Shown here one piece after another: positions 61,429-64,000 of a DNA stretch of 64,000 nt. A program made the translations under genes and the position numbers. This stretch comes from Mactra quadrangularis (Eukaryota > Mollusca > Bivalvia > Venerida > Mactridae): positions 65,553,872-65,617,871 of the forward strand of contig CM046301.1 in NCBI GenBank assembly GCA_025267735.1, written 5' to 3'. Below the pieces are notes generated by a model. The model did no database searches, was not told the origin of the DNA, and worked only from the letters and a program-made list of their open reading frames with translations. Position 1 is the stretch's first letter. Each line of letters begins with the position of its first letter.

Positions 61429-62440
61429 GAAGGAAAGTAATGGTTAGCCTGATCTATTGTCACCAGGTCAACAAAAACAATTAGTTAAATAACAAACACT
61501 TGTTCAATTACCTTTTCTAGAAATGTTATTGAATCAAATAAAAAATATTTGGTGAAACTACTTTTTTACTAATTTGTCCTGGTGATTTATGATCTTTCTT
61601 ATAAAATATGAGTTGAACTGTTATAAGGTCACTAGTCTAAGTTTTTATATGGAAGCTTAAGAAAGGCTTATGTTGACTTTCAAAAAAGAGAAAATAACAC
61701 TTATTTTATGAATCAACATATATTTACCAGAATTTGTCTGGGGAAATAAATCAACACCATTATGTCTAAATACATGAAAAAGCATTATGCCCAAGCCTGG
61801 CTTTTCATGGAAAAACTTGTCTAATTGGTTACTATATTTTTGTTGTTTGTGCAATATATTCATTTATCTAGTCTTACATGGTTTTTTTGTCATTTGATTT
61901 TGTAGTTTTTGTAATTTATAGGGCTGCCACTGTTTGTGCGTGCCACGAATCGGTACGGGTACTACGGTTCAGTTCCACTGTTCACTAAAATTAATAAGCA
62001 ACATACTGGTTTCAATCGCCGTTTACCAAAATGACTTAAGCCGTCTGATATATTTGCTGCCGACTGATGCATTATGGCATTATTGGAATTTAATTTTGAC
62101 ATGAACTATGGTTTGAACCACCATCACCAAAATGCAAAAGAACCATGAATTTTGAACTGTAGTATACTCTGACTGCCCTAGCCCAAGTAATTTATTTGTA
62201 TTTGATATTTTGTTCTTTATTGTTACTTTCTCTGTATATATACATATAAAGAATTTTTATCTAAAACAAGAAGCAGCATGCTGCACCGTGCCTTCGTCGG
62301 GTCTGTCTCCTCTTGTATTCTGCTAAACCCTTATATATGTGGAGCAAAAGACACTGAAGTCAGATTGAATGACTGAAGTTTTAAACTTTATATAGCATTA
62401 AGTTTGATTAGATTAATTTATTTTGATTTATAGCTAGTTA

Positions 62441-62882
62441 TTGGTAACTTTTATTCAACTGTCAATAGCCCATAATATTACCCCCCTGATTTAGATACCC
62501 TCTACATTAATTAGGATGTCCATTTTTATTATACCCCCGCTTCGAAGAAGAGGGGGGTATACTGTTTTACCCTTGTCCGTGCGTGCGTGCGTCTGTCCGT
62601 TACAAAATTTCCGTTGCAGTTTTCTCAGCAACTATATCATGCAGCAGCCTAATACTTTGCATATTGCTTCATCCCATAGTCCCATGTGGTGTAAAGCGAT
62701 TTCATGCTCCTTGCTCATCCACTTCCTGTTTGTCGCATATTTTTAGATTTTGGCGGGGGTATCACTAGTGAGCATTAGCTCACAGATTTACTTGTTGATC
62801 ATGACTTATGATTGCTGCAGTGAGTATTACAATCAACAGTATTAATGTATGCACCACTGATAGTTGAATAAAATTTAACAAT
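62441..62882. mobile_element. MITE of the TCAACTGTCAGTGG family, copy 5, split by a HINE-like element
   Basis: Left TTTTATTCAACTGTCAATAG, right CACTGATAGTTGAATAAAAT; the interior is interrupted at 62530-62796. Confidence 0.7.
62530..62796 (+). mobile_element. HINE-like element, family 1, copy 5, nested in a MITE
   Basis: Full architecture. Inserted inside a TCAACTGTCAGTGG-type MITE whose two halves flank it at 62441-62529 and 62797-62882. Confidence 0.75.
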
Positions 62883-62899
62883 AGCCATGAAGCACAGGT

Positions 62900-63075
62900 A
62901 AGCACATATGACTTCAGATCATCTTGTCCATGTTTGAATCCCAACAATGTCAGGTAATACCCTTTCATAAAAAATTCAACAATTATGTAAATTTTCCTAT
63001 GTAAGGGAGAATTTGTTTTGTTGTGGGAGTGTAAGTCAGTACTGTTGACCCTGTATAAAAACAGTTGTCATTTTT
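62900..63075 (+). mobile_element. Degenerate SINE
   Basis: TGTTTGAATCCCAAC resembles a decayed B box. TAATACCCTTTCATAAAAAA and TATGTAAATTTTCCTATG match the body of the SINE at 33848. Confidence 0.5.
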
Positions 63076-63194
63076 AGATGACCATTGAAGGAGGTTTCAC
63101 TTTAGTTACATACGGAGAGCTGTCTTATGTGTATTAAAACATGATTAAAGTTAATCTAGGACCTTGTAAATGTGTAATATTTATTGTATTAGTC

Positions 63195-63259
63195 TTCTCG
63201 TACCCAGAGTCTTGTAGGATTCTCAATATGAGAATCTTGATAACCTCGGGGTACGAGAA
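63195..63259. repeat. 65-bp double hairpin
   Basis: Outer arms TTCTCGTACCC / GGGTACGAGAA enclose an exact inner palindrome GATTCTCAATATGAGAATC. Confidence 0.7.
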
Positions 63260-63661
63260 TGATTTTTACCTGCATGAAATAATATTAAATATTCTAATTG
63301 GCATTTTATCTTGATTTAAATTTTACACTTGAACGTTTGTATAATTTGTGCAATTTTGTCTGAGTTGTGTCATATGTAATAGTGTTATTTTCATTTAGAA
63401 ATACATCTTATGTGCCAGTGAATGTTTTGTTCGATTTATTGTTGTTGTTTTTTTAAGCCCTTCATGTATGTTTTTGCTTGCCATGAGAGAGTTTCATTAT
63501 GTAGTATTTCCTGCACAGGTATGTAAAATATGTAGAGTTATCCCTCATGGTTTTTATGAAATTTGTTTATACTTCATTGTGAGACAAGTTTGTACAACAT
63601 ACATAATTTACTCACAATTGCATTTCTGATTCTTGGTCCCACAGTACTGAAAACATAGAAA

Positions 63662-63885
63662 GCCGCGGCCATGGTGTAGTGGTTAGCATGTTTGACTTCG
63701 AATCCAGAGATCGCGGGTTCAAGCCCGGTTGCGGTAGGTCATACCCCATACATGAGTTGTCGGCCTCGTGGTAGAGTAAATTAGTACTGGTGATAGAAAA
63801 GTGTCCAGAAAACCTGTGGTAGGAAGAGCTGGCCGTCATAAATATGACCTAAATATGTGTTAAATACGACGTTAAAAAAAGAAAA
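63662..63885 (+). mobile_element. tRNA-headed SINE with intact Pol III boxes
   Basis: A box TGGTGTAGTGG, B box GGTTCAAGCCC, body AGTACTGGTGATAGAAAAGT, tail AATATGACCTAAATATGTGT ... ACGACGTTAAAAAAAG. The tRNA-like head could pass as a tRNA in a scan, but the body and tail match other SINEs here. Confidence 0.85.
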
Positions 63886-63934
63886 CAGATTTTCAGTATG
63901 AGACAGAGGGTTATCAGTTTGATTGATGACAATT

Positions 63935-64000
63935 AGTGTATTCATGGTTGTATGCAACTATCATGCAAGCAGAGGGTCACAGGTTCAAGCCCATCACCAG
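63935..64000 (+). mobile_element. Start of another tRNA-headed SINE, cut by the window edge
   Basis: B-box-like GGTTCAAGCCC at 63983-63993, with CAAGCAGAGGGTCACA just before it. The rest is outside the window. Confidence 0.45.

Noticed and set aside
63662..63735. tRNA gene
   Set aside because: A and B boxes are good, but the sequence continues into a body and tail shared with the SINEs at 33848 and 28290. The acceptor stem does not close.

Overview
This window looks like a piece of a bivalve mollusc nuclear genome. It is AT-rich, its genes are split into small exons by introns of 0.4 to 9.4 kb, and its metazoan-type genes are vertebrate-like in sequence. It is packed with the mixture of tRNA-headed SINEs, MITEs and microsatellite-bearing rolling-circle-like repeats known from bivalves. 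The species cannot be fixed from the sequence alone. No rRNA gene, functional tRNA gene or CRISPR array was seen.

Four protein-coding genes are supported. (1) The last three coding exons of FUT8 (N-glycan core alpha-1,6-fucosyltransferase) lie at 756-4202 on the + strand; the 5' part is outside the window. (2) GNPNAT1 (glucosamine-6-phosphate N-acetyltransferase) has six coding exons at 37858-31294 on the - strand, giving 189 aa. (3) CRLS1 (mitochondrial cardiolipin synthase) has seven coding exons at 38168-45483 on the + strand, giving 340 aa. (4) An unnamed acidic protein with two C2H2 fingers has three coding exons at 49367-60481 on the + strand, giving 470 aa. GNPNAT1 and CRLS1 are head to head, with only 309 bp between their start codons. 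Splice phases are consistent at every junction, so the four models are self-supporting.

Layout: 1-4.3 kb FUT8 3' end. 4.3-31.2 kb gene-poor, dominated by repeats: two long rolling-circle-like (HINE-like) elements at 15.3-17.7 and 20.2-22.8 kb, a 2.2-kb inverted-repeat element at 22.8-25.0 kb, a ~1-kb minisatellite at 8.7-9.7 kb and many MITEs. 31.3-45.5 kb the divergent GNPNAT1/CRLS1 pair, whose introns hold at least ten mobile elements. 45.5-49.4 kb intergenic. 49.4-60.5 kb the zinc-finger gene, whose second intron is almost entirely one 8.9-kb inverted-repeat element carrying its own nested insertions. 60.5-64 kb intergenic, SINE/MITE rich.

FUT8 and GNPNAT1 both serve glycosylation (GNPNAT1 feeds UDP-GlcNAc synthesis; FUT8 acts on the N-glycan core), and CRLS1 is a mitochondrial lipid enzyme; nothing else in the window links them functionally. 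The most interesting content is in the repeats. Three unrelated-looking families share one architecture (short 5' motif, microsatellite, tandem core repeats, inverted copy of the 5' motif, 3' hairpin, CTWGTT end). One of them has captured and amplified a LINE coding fragment. SINEs share their 3' tail with a LINE present in the same window. Three elements form a group with 6-bp target duplications.
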